From the NCBI GenBank assembly GCA_964538875.1, contig CAZIHO010000026.1, positions 1-32,267 of the forward strand: a stretch of 32,267 nt of DNA, read 5' to 3'. The stretch is from CAZIHO01 sp964538875 (GTDB taxonomy: Bacteria; Pseudomonadota; Gammaproteobacteria; Chromatiales; Chromatiaceae). The notes under the pieces were generated by a model. That model saw only the letters and a list, made by a program, of their open reading frames with translations, was not told the origin of the DNA and made no database searches. A program made the position numbers and the translations under genes. Shown piece by piece: positions 1 to 7,337 of this stretch; the stretch's first letter is position 1, and each line of letters opens with the position of its first letter.

Positions 1-2
1 CA

Positions 3-104
3 GCGGCGGCGGCGGCCTTGCGGGAATTGGCGGCGAGACAGGATGTTCCGGGCGCGTGGGTCCGCCGGCTACCCGGCAGGGGAACCATTCGGCCCATTCC
101 CTAG
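3..104 (+). CDS. Possible 3' end of a gene entering from the left edge
   Basis: The third plus frame is open from the window edge to a TAG at 102-104 and reads as an alanine- and arginine-rich tail (AAAALRELAARQ, ending RGTIRPIP). It has GC-rich third positions and an amphipathic helix look, so it could be the C-terminus of a gene that begins outside the window. The other two plus frames also stay open to about 118-123, so frame choice rests on composition alone. No family can be named. The hairpin at 191-232 would suit as its terminator. Confidence 0.25.
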   Translation, partial: AAAAALRELAARQDVPGAWVRRLPGRGTIRPIP

Positions 105-190
105 GCCCGTCGCTGTGAAGTAGCTAGCGGCGAAGGAGCGCCCCGTTCCAGCAAGGTGACAATGGCAACCTTGGGAACTTTAGAGGGTTT

Positions 191-232
191 GACCAGGGAC
201 GTCGCCATCCCTGGTCCGATCTTATTTTCTTT
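191..232 (+). terminator. Hairpin with T-rich tail, plus strand
   Basis: A perfect 9-bp inverted repeat (GACCAGGGA at 191-199, TCCCTGGTC at 208-216) with an 8-base loop is followed on the plus strand by CGATCTTATTTTCTTT. The T-rich stretch starts four bases after the stem, so it is an imperfect intrinsic terminator. A second small palindrome (GCCTAA/TTAGGC, 234-249) lies between it and the RRM gene stop and might help end minus-strand transcription. It has no T tract in that direction. Confidence 0.4.
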
Positions 233-266
233 GCCTAAAACCTTAGGCAGCGACCAGGCAAGCGAA

Positions 267-551
267 TCAGTAGCGGGGGCTGCGGGCCGGGCGGTCCCGC
301 TCCCGATCCCCACGGGGCTTCGCTTGGTTAACCTTCATGTTACGACCCTTGAGGGGCGTTTCATTCAGGGCCTTGATCGCAGCGTCGGCGTCGGCGTTCC
401 TCGTCATCTCGACAAACGCAAAACCTTTGGACTGTCCGGTGAACTTATCCGTGATCAAATGCACGTTGGCGACCTCGCCATAGGCGGAGAACGCCGCTCT
501 CAGCTCATCTGCGGTAACGGAATAAGCCAGGTTGCCTACATAAATATTCAT
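267..551 (-). CDS. RRM-domain RNA-binding protein
   Basis: A 94-residue single-RRM protein of the small bacterial glycine-rich/Rbp type. RNP2 is visible at the start (MNIYVGNL) and RNP1 in the middle (KGFAFVEM), followed by a short basic tail rich in R, D and P. These proteins bind single-stranded RNA through the aromatic residues of the two RNP motifs; several relatives are cold-induced RNA chaperones. I start at the ATG at 551, because the codon before it is TTG; AGAAG lies seven bases upstream. It is transcribed alone, from a promoter that implies a leader of about 210 bases, which suggests post-transcriptional control. The family assignment is secure. The RNA targets cannot be seen. Confidence 0.93.
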   Translation of the reverse strand: MNIYVGNLAYSVTADELRAAFSAYGEVANVHLITDKFTGQSKGFAFVEMTRNADADAAIKALNETPLKGRNMKVNQAKPRGDRERDRPARSPRY

Positions 552-768
552 CAATCAGCTTCTCTCGGGAATGTGTATTGGTAAAGTGAAAAAGCCGAAT
601 AATCAACACACAACTTAATCGACGTTTGTTGCCACCCTTCCGAGGGACCAAACAACGACCATCGGAAAAGCCTTAGCCTAGGGGACCTGACGTTCGGGGT
701 GAGCCTAAAAGGGGTATTCATCCGCGATACGGGAATAGCCGCCCAAAACGGCGCATAAACCGAGTCTG

Positions 769-798
769 AGTATAGTCGAGAACTTTCACCTAGACCAA
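769..798 (-). promoter_or_regulatory. Candidate promoter of the RRM gene
   Basis: On the minus strand TTGGTC (798-793) and TATACT (774-769) are separated by 18 bases, a good sigma-70 match. Transcription from about 762 would give a leader of about 210 bases before the ATG at 551. That leader contains small hairpins, for example CCCT-TCCG-AGGG at 635-646 (plus-strand reading). Confidence 0.5.
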
Positions 799-799
799 C

Positions 800-905
800 A
801 AAAAAATCTGGGGCATGGGAGCTGGCCCACACCAGCCGATAATCAATTCATAAGTCTTCAAAGACTTTATGAAGACTCATTTCCCAGCCAGGCTCCCAGA
901 ACCAT
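800..905 (-). ncRNA. Candidate structured small RNA (unidentified)
   Basis: Read on the minus strand, this block has nested inverted repeats ending in seven T. TCTGGG (900-895) can pair with CCCAGA (812-807), right before the T run at 806-800. GGGAGCCTGGC (897-887) pairs with GCCAGCTCCC (826-817) with one bulge; the two options share bases. Inside lies an 11-bp stem (847-852/868-873 plus 853-857/862-866) with a four-base loop and one bulge. TAAAAT at 917-912 would be a suitably placed -10, but no good -35 is seen. It resembles no RNA family I recognise. It could instead be a set of DNA-binding palindromes between two divergent genes. Confidence 0.3.
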
Positions 906-1206
906 AATTCTTATTTTATGGACCTATATTCTGGCGCCCTCCCCGCCAGGTGGGCAAGCTGGCGGGAATGAACATGGGTATAGCTTGGGTTTGGACTAAC
1001 AAAAATTCTGATGCCGATGGGAGCAAGGGGTCTTGGTCCCCCCATTGACAAAAAAAAGCCCTGCAACCTGGCCAAGCTAACAAAACCTGCTGTACGATAC
1101 CCGCCGTTCACGTCGCCCCATCGCGGGGGCGTCTCCGTCGATCCGGCCGCACCCTGAACGGGGGGCAAGCCGGGATTTCGCTTGAACACTTCTTTGTTAA
1201 AGTTCC
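902..1206. other. Intergenic stretch with further inverted repeats upstream of the prolyl isomerase
   Basis: No convincing gene is seen. It holds CCATAA/TTATGG (902-907/916-921) and a perfect 8-bp hairpin CCCGCCAG/CTGGCGGG (942-949/959-966). TTGACA at 1045-1050 lacks a properly spaced -10, and TACGAT at 1093-1098 could be a -10 for the isomerase gene. Confidence 0.4.
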
Positions 1207-1218
1207 ATGGAGAGACCC

Positions 1219-1998
1219 ATGCCCCGTGTTCGTCCTCTTGTTTTGTTAGTCGCCCTCGCGGTCGGTTCCTCATCCGTATTGGCCGCCGGCTATGCCGCTA
1301 AGGTCAATGACACGACCATTTCCAAGTCCGAGGTCGATCGGGTTTTGTCAGCCAACTCCAGTCTCCCGGACAATGACAAGGCGCGCCGCGCCGTGGTTGA
1401 AGAGTTGGTTGCCCGGGAGCTGCTCATTCAAGCGGCCAAGAAGAACAAGCTTGATAAAGATGGCGATGTTAGAGACGCCATCAATGCGGCCACCAAGCAG
1501 ATCCTGTTCAGCGCCGCGGCGGACCGCTACCTGAAGGATCACCCGGTCAATGAATCGGACATGCGCCAGCACTTTGATGCCATGTCAAAAAATATGCCGA
1601 AGGAGGAGTACAAGATCCGGCATATCATGGTCAAGACCCAGCAGGAAGCGGAGAAAATTTCTTCCCAGTACAAGAACGGCAAGTCCTTCAACGACTTGGT
1701 GAGCCAGTCCCAGGATACGGAAACCGCCCGCAAGGGAGGTGAGGTCGGCTGGGCGTCGCCGATCGCGGTGCTGCCAGAAATCGGCAAGGCCCTGCCCAAC
1801 CTCAAGAGCGGCCAGCTTTCCGACCCCATCCAAACCGGCAAGGGCTGGTTCTTAGTCGAGGTCCAGGACAAGCGCACCGCGCAACCGCCGACTTACGAGC
1901 AGGTCAAGGAGAAGTTGCGCGCCGCCCTGCAACAGGACCAGTTGCGCAAGTATGTCCAAGAATTGGCTTCCAAGGCCAAGATCGACATCCCTCAATAG
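1219..1998 (+). CDS. Periplasmic parvulin-type peptidylprolyl isomerase (PpiC/SurA-like)
   Basis: A 259-residue exported foldase. After a signal peptide (MPRVRPLVLL, hydrophobic core, cleavage near VLAAGYA) comes a SurA-N-like helical chaperone segment of about 100 residues. A rotamase domain follows (about 130-230: YKIRHIMV, GGEVGW, LKSGQLSDPIQTGKGWFLVEV). Parvulins speed cis-trans isomerisation of prolyl bonds, here most likely during outer-membrane or periplasmic protein folding. I prefer the ATG at 1219 over the one at 1207, because GGAGAG lies just ahead of it and the signal peptide then begins cleanly. It is shorter than SurA, which carries two rotamase domains, and closer to PrsA/PpiC-type proteins. 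It is monocistronic; a GC-rich hairpin follows it at 2006-2033. Confidence 0.92.
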   Translation: MPRVRPLVLLVALAVGSSSVLAAGYAAKVNDTTISKSEVDRVLSANSSLPDNDKARRAVVEELVARELLIQAAKKNKLDKDGDVRDAINAATKQILFSAAADRYLKDHPVNESDMRQHFDAMSKNMPKEEYKIRHIMVKTQQEAEKISSQYKNGKSFNDLVSQSQDTETARKGGEVGWASPIAVLPEIGKALPNLKSGQLSDPIQTGKGWFLVEVQDKRTAQPPTYEQVKEKLRAALQQDQLRKYVQELASKAKIDIPQ

Positions 1999-2005
1999 CG
2001 GCTCC

Positions 2006-2033
2006 CTGGGTCCCGGTCTCCTCCGGGGCCCAG
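2006..2033 (+). terminator. GC-rich hairpin after the prolyl isomerase gene
   Basis: CTGGGTCCCGG and CCGGGGCCCAG form an 11-bp stem with one T-G wobble and a six-base loop, starting eight bases after the stop codon. No T tract follows, so it is either a Rho-assisted end or an mRNA-stabilising hairpin. Confidence 0.35.
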
Positions 2034-2110
2034 AAACCATCCCCTGCCCTCAACCTACCCGGCCCGCCCCAGCCTAGGACCGCTAGGTTGTGTCTCGGTC
2101 CCCGGCCCGC

Positions 2111-2124
2111 TTGACCCCCGTCAA
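2111..2124 (+). promoter_or_regulatory. FNR/NNR/DNR-type binding site upstream of nnrS
   Basis: TTGAC-CCCC-GTCAA is a perfect 5-4-5 palindrome close to the FNR/CRP-family consensus TTGAT-N4-ATCAA; nitric-oxide-responsive NNR/DNR regulators use almost the same site. Its centre is 63 bases before the nnrS ATG. A class II arrangement (centre at -41.5) would place the transcription start near 2159, and TAGGCT at 2147-2152 sits where the -10 should be. Confidence 0.6.
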
Positions 2125-2180
2125 AGGATCCCGGGAGCCACGGGTTTAGGCTGGCATCTGAACCCATTCCGGATCCCGCC

Positions 2181-3392
2181 ATGCAGTTGCCCATCCTCGG
2201 TTCCGAACCGCCTGCGGCCAAGATCAACCCCCGCCCCAGCGGCTGGGCGCCCTTTGCCCTGGGTTTTCGACCCTTCTTCCTGGCCGCAGCCCTGGCGGCA
2301 CTGGTCCTGGTGGCCGTTTGGTTGGTCATGTGGATCGGGCGCCTGCCGCCGGTCGCCTATTACGGCCAATTGACCTGGCACAGCCATGAGATGCTATTCG
2401 GCTACGCCGTGGCGGTGATTGCCGGTTTTCTGCTCACGGCAGTACGCAATTGGACCAACCTGCCCACCCCGGACGGCGCGCCCCTGGCCGGGCTGACCGC
2501 CCTCTGGCTGGCGGGACGCTTGGTGCCCCTGGCCTATCCGACGCTGCCTGGCATTCTGGTGGCGCTGGTAGACGGCTTGTTCCTGCCGGCGCTGATGGCC
2601 GGGTTGGCGGGACCCCTGTGGCGGGGCGCCAACCGGACCAACCGGCTGTTCTTGCCTCTCCTGGGGGCCATGGCGGTGGCCAACGGACTGGTGCATCTGC
2701 AAGCCTTGGGGCTGGCCCAAACCGGAGCCTTAGGCACCCAGTTGATGTTGAACCTGGTGGTCATCCTGGTCAGTTTCATCGGTGGCCGGGTCATGCCTTT
2801 TTTCACTGAAAAAGCCATCGCCGGCGCCACGCCCAAGGCCAGCTTACCCCTGGAATGGGCGGTATTCGGGTCCCTGATAATCCTGACTCTGGTGGAACCC
2901 CTGGCGCCCAGCGGCTGGGCGACCGCACTGGTGGCGGGCCTGGCCGCCGTGGCCCAGGCACTGCGTTTGCTGGGCTGGTACGACCGCCGGATCTGGCAAA
3001 TCCCCATTCTGTGGGTGCTGTACCTGGGCTACGCCTGGCTGGTGGTGGGCCTGGCCTTGAAGACCTTAGGTGCCCTGGGCCTGTTCCCGCCCACTTTGGC
3101 CCTGCATGCCCTGACCCTGGGCGGCTTCGGCCTATTGACCCTGGGCATGATGGCGCGGGTAGCGCTGGGCCATACTGGACGCGCCATGCAGCCTTCGCGC
3201 TGGATGACCCTTGGCTTTGGCGCCCTATTCCTGGCCAGTTTAGTCCGGGTGTTTGGCCCCCTCCTGCCCGGCGTGCCTTATCTAGCGATGGTCCACCTGT
3301 CCGGGACTCTTTGGCTGATTGGCTTTCTGGCCTTTTTGTGGCTCTACGCTCCGATTCTTACCCGTCCCCGGGTTGACGGGCGCCCTGGCTGA
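2181..3392 (+). CDS. NnrS family membrane protein
   Basis: A 403-residue polytopic inner-membrane protein with about twelve hydrophobic segments. Family signatures include HSHEMLFGYA followed by AGFLLTAVRNWT (about 71-95), GGRVMPFFTEKA in the middle, and GMMARVALGHTGR near the C-terminus. NnrS proteins bind heme and copper and protect cells against nitric-oxide stress, often under NnrR/FNR-type control. The histidines in these motifs are the likely metal ligands. An FNR/NNR-type palindrome lies at the expected distance upstream. No nitrite or NO reductase genes are visible nearby, which favours NO tolerance over a denitrification operon. The last 111 bases are antisense to the tail of the convergent hydrolase gene. 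Confidence 0.92.
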   Translation: MQLPILGSEPPAAKINPRPSGWAPFALGFRPFFLAAALAALVLVAVWLVMWIGRLPPVAYYGQLTWHSHEMLFGYAVAVIAGFLLTAVRNWTNLPTPDGAPLAGLTALWLAGRLVPLAYPTLPGILVALVDGLFLPALMAGLAGPLWRGANRTNRLFLPLLGAMAVANGLVHLQALGLAQTGALGTQLMLNLVVILVSFIGGRVMPFFTEKAIAGATPKASLPLEWAVFGSLIILTLVEPLAPSGWATALVAGLAAVAQALRLLGWYDRRIWQIPILWVLYLGYAWLVVGLALKTLGALGLFPPTLALHALTLGGFGLLTLGMMARVALGHTGRAMQPSRWMTLGFGALFLASLVRVFGPLLPGVPYLAMVHLSGTLWLIGFLAFLWLYAPILTRPRVDGRPG

Positions 3393-4277
3393 GGCGTCTG
3401 GTTTGGGGTGGGACGCCTTAGCTGCGGCGTCCGGCGTCACCTTGGGTGATTCACCGCTACCCAGGCGCGCGTCCAGAAAGGCGGCCAGCCCGTCCCGATA
3501 CAGGGGCCCGCTGACGATGAAGCCGTCATTGTGCCCGCCCCGAATCTCCAACATTTGCTTGGGCTCCGGCGCCGCACTAAACAGGGCCTGGCCGTGGCGG
3601 AACGGAATCATCTCGTCCTGGGTGCTGTGCACCAGCAGTAAGGGCGTTTTCAAACCCGGGATCTTGGCCAGATTGTCATAGGCATAGCGGGCCAGCAGCC
3701 GGACCGGCAGAAAGGGATAGAACTCCGCGCCCAGGTTAGGTATTGAGGTGAAGGGCGACTCCAGGATCAAGCCCCCGGCCTTGACCTGGGTGGCCAGATC
3801 CAAGGCCACGGCGGCGCCCAGGGACCGCCCAAAGATTAGGATTCGATTGGCCGGACGACGATCCGCCAGCCAGGCCCAAGCGGTGGCGGCGTCCAGGTAG
3901 GTCCCCGCCTCGGAGGGCTTGCCGCTGCTGGCGCCATAACCCCGGTAATCAAATATCAGCACGTCCAATCCCAAGGCAGCGAAAATCCTCAGGGACTCTA
4001 GCCGGTGACTCATGTTGCCGGCGTTGCCGTGGCAATACAGCAGGGTACCCCGGGGCGCCCGGGTTTTAACGAACCAGGCATGGACGCGCTCCCGGTCGCT
4101 GGTATCCAGCCATACGTCCTCGTAGGCCAGGCCGATGTCGCTGGGATTGCCGAACCGTCCGCCGCTGGCCTCCGGTTGGTACAGCAGGCGTTCCTGCCCA
4201 AAATAGACCACTCCCATGCCCACGCCATAAGCCACCAGCAGGGCCACCAGCAACGTGACCATCATGCGCTTATCCAT
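3282..4277 (-). CDS. Membrane-anchored alpha/beta hydrolase (YfhR/ABHD-like)
   Basis: A serine hydrolase of about 331 residues. It has an N-terminal membrane anchor (VTLLVALLVAYGVGMGVVYF), an oxyanion-loop region (CHGNAGN), the strand DVLIFDYRGYG, the nucleophile elbow GRSLG (Ser about 152), an acid in HSTQDEMIP and the catalytic His in GGHNDGF. The triad is complete; the natural substrate is unknown. The ATG at 4277 is given as start. A TTG at 4286, with GGAG four bases before it and overlapping the ispG stop codon, is an alternative and would mean translational coupling to ispG. The C-terminal 50 or so residues are a low-complexity A/P/K/Q tail outside the hydrolase fold, and the last part is antisense to nnrS. 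Confidence 0.88.
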   Translation of the reverse strand: MDKRMMVTLLVALLVAYGVGMGVVYFGQERLLYQPEASGGRFGNPSDIGLAYEDVWLDTSDRERVHAWFVKTRAPRGTLLYCHGNAGNMSHRLESLRIFAALGLDVLIFDYRGYGASSGKPSEAGTYLDAATAWAWLADRRPANRILIFGRSLGAAVALDLATQVKAGGLILESPFTSIPNLGAEFYPFLPVRLLARYAYDNLAKIPGLKTPLLLVHSTQDEMIPFRHGQALFSAAPEPKQMLEIRGGHNDGFIVSGPLYRDGLAAFLDARLGSGESPKVTPDAAAKASHPKPDASARAPVNPGTGKNRSVEPQKGQKANQPKSPGQVDHR

Positions 4278-4282
4278 GCCGC

Positions 4283-5509
4283 TCAATCCGCTCCATAGCG
4301 CCTCCGCACATAGTCTTCCAGGATCGCCTTGAATTCCTCGGCGATATTGTCCCCCTTCAAGGTCAGGCGCTTCTCCCCGTCCATGAATACGGGGGCCGCC
4401 GGGCGCTCGCCGCTACCCGGCAAGCTGATGCCCAGATCCGCATGGCGACTCTCGCCAGGCCCATTGACCACGCAGCCCATGACCGCCACCTTCATGCCCT
4501 CGACGCCGGCATAGCGGGCACGCCAGTCCGGCATACGGGTCCGCAGGTGGGCCTGGATGTCCTGGGCCAGTTCCTGGAAGCGGCTGCTGCTGGTACGGCC
4601 ACAGCCCGGACAAGCGGTGACCAGGGGTGCGAACGCCCTCAGGCCCATGGTTTGCAGGATTTCCTGGGCCACCACTACCTCCCGGCTGCGATCGCCGCCA
4701 GGGTCCGGGGTCAGGGAAACCCGAATCGTATCCCCAATACCCTCCTGGAGCAGCACCGCCAGCGCGGCGGTGGACGCCACCACGCCCTTGCTGCCCATAC
4801 CCGCTTCGGTGAGTCCCAGGTGCAGGGCATGATCGCAGCGGCCCGCCAACGCCCGATAGACCCGAATCAAATCCTGGACGCCGCTCATCTTGCAGGACAG
4901 CAGAATGCGCTCCCGGGGCAAACCCAGTTCCTCGGCCCGGGTGGCGCTTTGCAACGCCGACTCGACCATCGCCTCCACCATCAATTCGCCAGCGGAGCGG
5001 GGTCTGGCGCTCTGGGCGTTGGCGTCCATCAGCCGTGCCACCAGATCCTGATCCAGGCTGCCCCAGTTGACGCCGATGCGCACCGGCCGTTCCTGGGCAC
5101 AGGCGACCTCGATCAGGGTGGCGAATTGGCTATCCCGTTTTTCGCCGCTGCCCAGGTTGCCCGGATTGATCCGGTACTTGGCCAGGGCCTGGGCACAGGC
5201 CGGTTCCTGGGTCAACAGCCGGTGGCCGTTGTAATGAAAGTCACCGACCAGGGGCACCGTACAGCCCTGGGCGTCCAGGGCATCCCGAATGCGGGGTATG
5301 GCGGCCGCCGCCGCCGGCGTGTCCACGGTCAGCCGTACCAGTTCCGAGCCCGCCGCCGCCAACGCCCGCACCTGGGCCACGCTGGCGGCCAGGTCGGCGG
5401 TGGGCGTGTCGGTCATGGACTGGATGACGATGGGTGCCCCGCCGCCGATGGGGACGGCGCCCACCAGCACCTGGACCGACTGGCGGCGCGGAATCGATTG
5501 CTCAGACAT
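4283..5509 (-). CDS. ispG: 4-hydroxy-3-methylbut-2-enyl-diphosphate synthase (IspG/GcpE)
   Basis: A 408-residue enzyme of the MEP isoprenoid pathway that converts MEcPP to HMBPP, using a [4Fe-4S] cluster and flavodoxin or ferredoxin electrons. The N-terminal TIM barrel starts with a typical stretch (PIVIQSMTDTPTADL). The cluster ligands are visible: Cys300 and Cys303 in CPGCGRT, Cys346 and Glu353 in GCVVNGPGE. At 408 residues it matches the longer proteobacterial form rather than the roughly 370-residue E. coli type. The start ATG at 5509 is preceded by GAGG. It lies in one transcription unit with the hydrolase gene downstream, and a TATAAT -10 box lies 31-36 bases upstream. Confidence 0.97.
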   Translation of the reverse strand: MSEQSIPRRQSVQVLVGAVPIGGGAPIVIQSMTDTPTADLAASVAQVRALAAAGSELVRLTVDTPAAAAAIPRIRDALDAQGCTVPLVGDFHYNGHRLLTQEPACAQALAKYRINPGNLGSGEKRDSQFATLIEVACAQERPVRIGVNWGSLDQDLVARLMDANAQSARPRSAGELMVEAMVESALQSATRAEELGLPRERILLSCKMSGVQDLIRVYRALAGRCDHALHLGLTEAGMGSKGVVASTAALAVLLQEGIGDTIRVSLTPDPGGDRSREVVVAQEILQTMGLRAFAPLVTACPGCGRTSSSRFQELAQDIQAHLRTRMPDWRARYAGVEGMKVAVMGCVVNGPGESRHADLGISLPGSGERPAAPVFMDGEKRLTLKGDNIAEEFKAILEDYVRRRYGAD

Positions 5510-5539
5510 GGACTTTAGCCTCGGAAACGGGAACCGGAG

Positions 5540-5545
5540 ATTATA
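5540..5545 (-). promoter_or_regulatory. -10 box of ispG promoter
   Basis: A perfect TATAAT on the minus strand, 31 bases before the ispG ATG. No good -35 is seen at 17 bases, so the promoter may depend on an activator or be weak. It is divergent from the -10 box at 5617. Confidence 0.45.
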
Positions 5546-5616
5546 GGGCTACGGGAAAACCCGCACCGCTTTTCCTAACCCAACCGGGGCAAAAACGCCG
5601 CCCGCCAAGGGTCCCC

Positions 5617-5622
5617 TATAAT
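5617..5622 (+). promoter_or_regulatory. -10 box of the glycosyltransferase cluster
   Basis: A perfect TATAAT on the plus strand, 36 bases before the preferred GTG start at 5658. No clear -35 is seen. Together with the ispG box it defines a compact divergent promoter region of about 150 bases. Confidence 0.45.
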
Positions 5623-5657
5623 CGCCCCTGGTTTGGTTGCTGGAAAAGGAATACTCA

Positions 5658-7337
5658 GTGCTCGCCGATCCGGCCCCCTGGGCCAGTCCTCGACCCAGGA
5701 GCCGCCCGCCGGTCCTCGTCCTGCTGTTTCTGGCGGCGCTTCTGCTGCTGGGGATCGGCATCTGGGAGCCCAGCGGTGTCACCGGCAAGGATGAATATTA
5801 CCTAGGCCTCCGGACACCCCTGTGCATGATGGAGCAGGATGTCTGGCTAGTACCCTGCCTAGATGGGGAACCCCGGCTGCGCAAGCCGCCCCTGGTGTAC
5901 TGGCTGACCCGGGCCAGCCTGGAAGCCTGGGGCCCGTCCCTGGCCGGATCCCGCTTGGTGGCGGTGCTGTTCGGCGCCTTGCTGGTGTTGGGCGTCACCC
6001 TGGTGGCGGAGGAACTGAGCGGGGATGCCGGCTTGGGCCTTCGCGCCGGCTTGGTGGCCCTGTCCTGCCTCGGCCTGGCCATTGGCGGGCGACTGCTGGA
6101 ATTGGACGTGCCGGTGGCCGCCTTCAGCACCCTGGCGCTGCTCGCCCTGCTGCGCTGGTACCGGCGGGACCAAACCGGCTATCTGCTGCTGGGGGCAGTC
6201 CTGTTGGCGGCCGGCTTCCTGACCAAGGGGCCGGTGGTGCTGGTGGTGTGGGGCGCCGGGGGCGCCGCCCTATTGGCCTGGGACCCAGCGGCCCGCTCGT
6301 TCCTGGCCCGCCGTTGGCGCGCCGCCCTCGGCGGAGTCCTGTTGACCCTGGCCCTGGCGCTGCCCTGGTTTCTGTACGTGGGGGGCCTCTACCCGGAAGC
6401 CAGCAGCCAGTCCCTGAGCCAGGAGTTGACCGCCCGCCGCTTCCTACAGTTTTCGCCAGTGCCCCTGTACGGCATCCTGATGCTGAGCCTGCCCTGGGCG
6501 CTGCTGGTACCGGCCCTGCCCTGGCTGACCCGTACGCTGCCCGGCCCCCAACGGCGCCTGGCCGGGCAACTGCTGCTGTGGCTGGCGCTGACCCTGGCGC
6601 CCTTCCTGCTGTTTCGGGTGTTCGAGCGCTATCTGATGGGGTCCCTGGTGCCCCTGGCGATTCTGATCGCTCTGGCGGCGCCGACTCTGGCCGGTCACGG
6701 CTGGCGCTGGCTGGTACGCCTAAGCACGGGACTGTGCTTGCTGGCTGGACTCATCCTCATCGGCCTAGCCTATTGGTTCGGTCAGGCCCCTATTGCCGCC
6801 CTGCTGGGACTGGCCGCCTGGTTGGGGCTGGCTTGGGCTGGCTGGCGCGCCGACCCCCGTATCCTGGCGCCGGTGGCGGCCCTGGCCTGGGCCTGCTGGC
6901 TAGGCGTCGTCTATCCGCGTCTGGGCATCAACGCGGTGCCCGAGGCCCTATTAGAACAAGCCCAACACCAGGAAGTGGTGTTGTTCCAGGGTCCCCAGCC
7001 GGGTTTGTTGCCGGCCCTGCTGGGCCGCCCCCTGGTCCACCTGGACGAACGCTGGCGGCTGCCGGAACGCCTCCAGAGGCCGGACGCCCGCTTCCTGCTC
7101 ATCAGCACCGCCGAGGAGGCGGAGGCGGCCCTGGCCGGATTGAACCGGTTAGGTTTTGCCGTGGGGGAACCCCAACGCCACGGCATCCTGAGCGCCCGGG
7201 TCAAGTGGCACCAGATGTTTAGGCCAGGACTGACCCAGGAACGGCTCTGGCAAGCCCTGACCCAACGGGACCTGGAACCCATCAAACCCCAAATCCTGGT
7301 CTTCCCGGTGGAGCGGCGCCCATGGGCGACGCCCTGA
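5658..7337 (+). CDS. GT39/ArnT-like integral membrane glycosyltransferase
   Basis: A protein of about 559 residues with some 11-12 transmembrane segments, of the dolichyl/undecaprenyl-phosphate-sugar transferase superfamily (GT39, ArnT-like). Early in the chain, the first periplasmic loop carries the acidic motif GKDEYY and the signature GEPRLRKPPLVYW, which matches the KPPL(L/V)YW element of ArnT. Such enzymes move a sugar from a polyprenyl-phosphate carrier to lipid A or a protein on the periplasmic side; donor and acceptor cannot be read from sequence. I choose the GTG at 5658, because AAGGA lies seven bases upstream; a TTG at 5637 is in frame but has no ribosome site. The next gene starts inside this one (16-base overlap). 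Confidence 0.85.
   Translation: MLADPAPWASPRPRSRPPVLVLLFLAALLLLGIGIWEPSGVTGKDEYYLGLRTPLCMMEQDVWLVPCLDGEPRLRKPPLVYWLTRASLEAWGPSLAGSRLVAVLFGALLVLGVTLVAEELSGDAGLGLRAGLVALSCLGLAIGGRLLELDVPVAAFSTLALLALLRWYRRDQTGYLLLGAVLLAAGFLTKGPVVLVVWGAGGAALLAWDPAARSFLARRWRAALGGVLLTLALALPWFLYVGGLYPEASSQSLSQELTARRFLQFSPVPLYGILMLSLPWALLVPALPWLTRTLPGPQRRLAGQLLLWLALTLAPFLLFRVFERYLMGSLVPLAILIALAAPTLAGHGWRWLVRLSTGLCLLAGLILIGLAYWFGQAPIAALLGLAAWLGLAWAGWRADPRILAPVAALAWACWLGVVYPRLGINAVPEALLEQAQHQEVVLFQGPQPGLLPALLGRPLVHLDERWRLPERLQRPDARFLLISTAEEAEAALAGLNRLGFAVGEPQRHGILSARVKWHQMFRPGLTQERLWQALTQRDLEPIKPQILVFPVERRPWATP

Noticed and set aside
156..584. 142-residue plus-strand frame
   Set aside because: Opposite to the secure RRM gene and its promoter-proximal leader; no similarity to any family.
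800..966. 6S RNA as identity of the structured block
   Set aside because: The size of the element and the lack of the 6S central bubble and conserved flanks do not fit.
911..1273. 120-residue minus-strand frame in the intergenic region
   Set aside because: Composed of the inverted-repeat block and the isomerase start; no ribosome site, no domain and poor composition.
4442..5518. 358-residue plus-strand reading frame
   Set aside because: Antisense to ispG; it is His/Gly/Arg-rich with no domain, a product of GC-rich codon bias on the opposite strand.
5822..7222. 466-residue plus-strand frame inside the glycosyltransferase gene
   Set aside because: Out of frame with a clear GT39 protein; Gly/Pro/Arg-rich, typical of a shadow.
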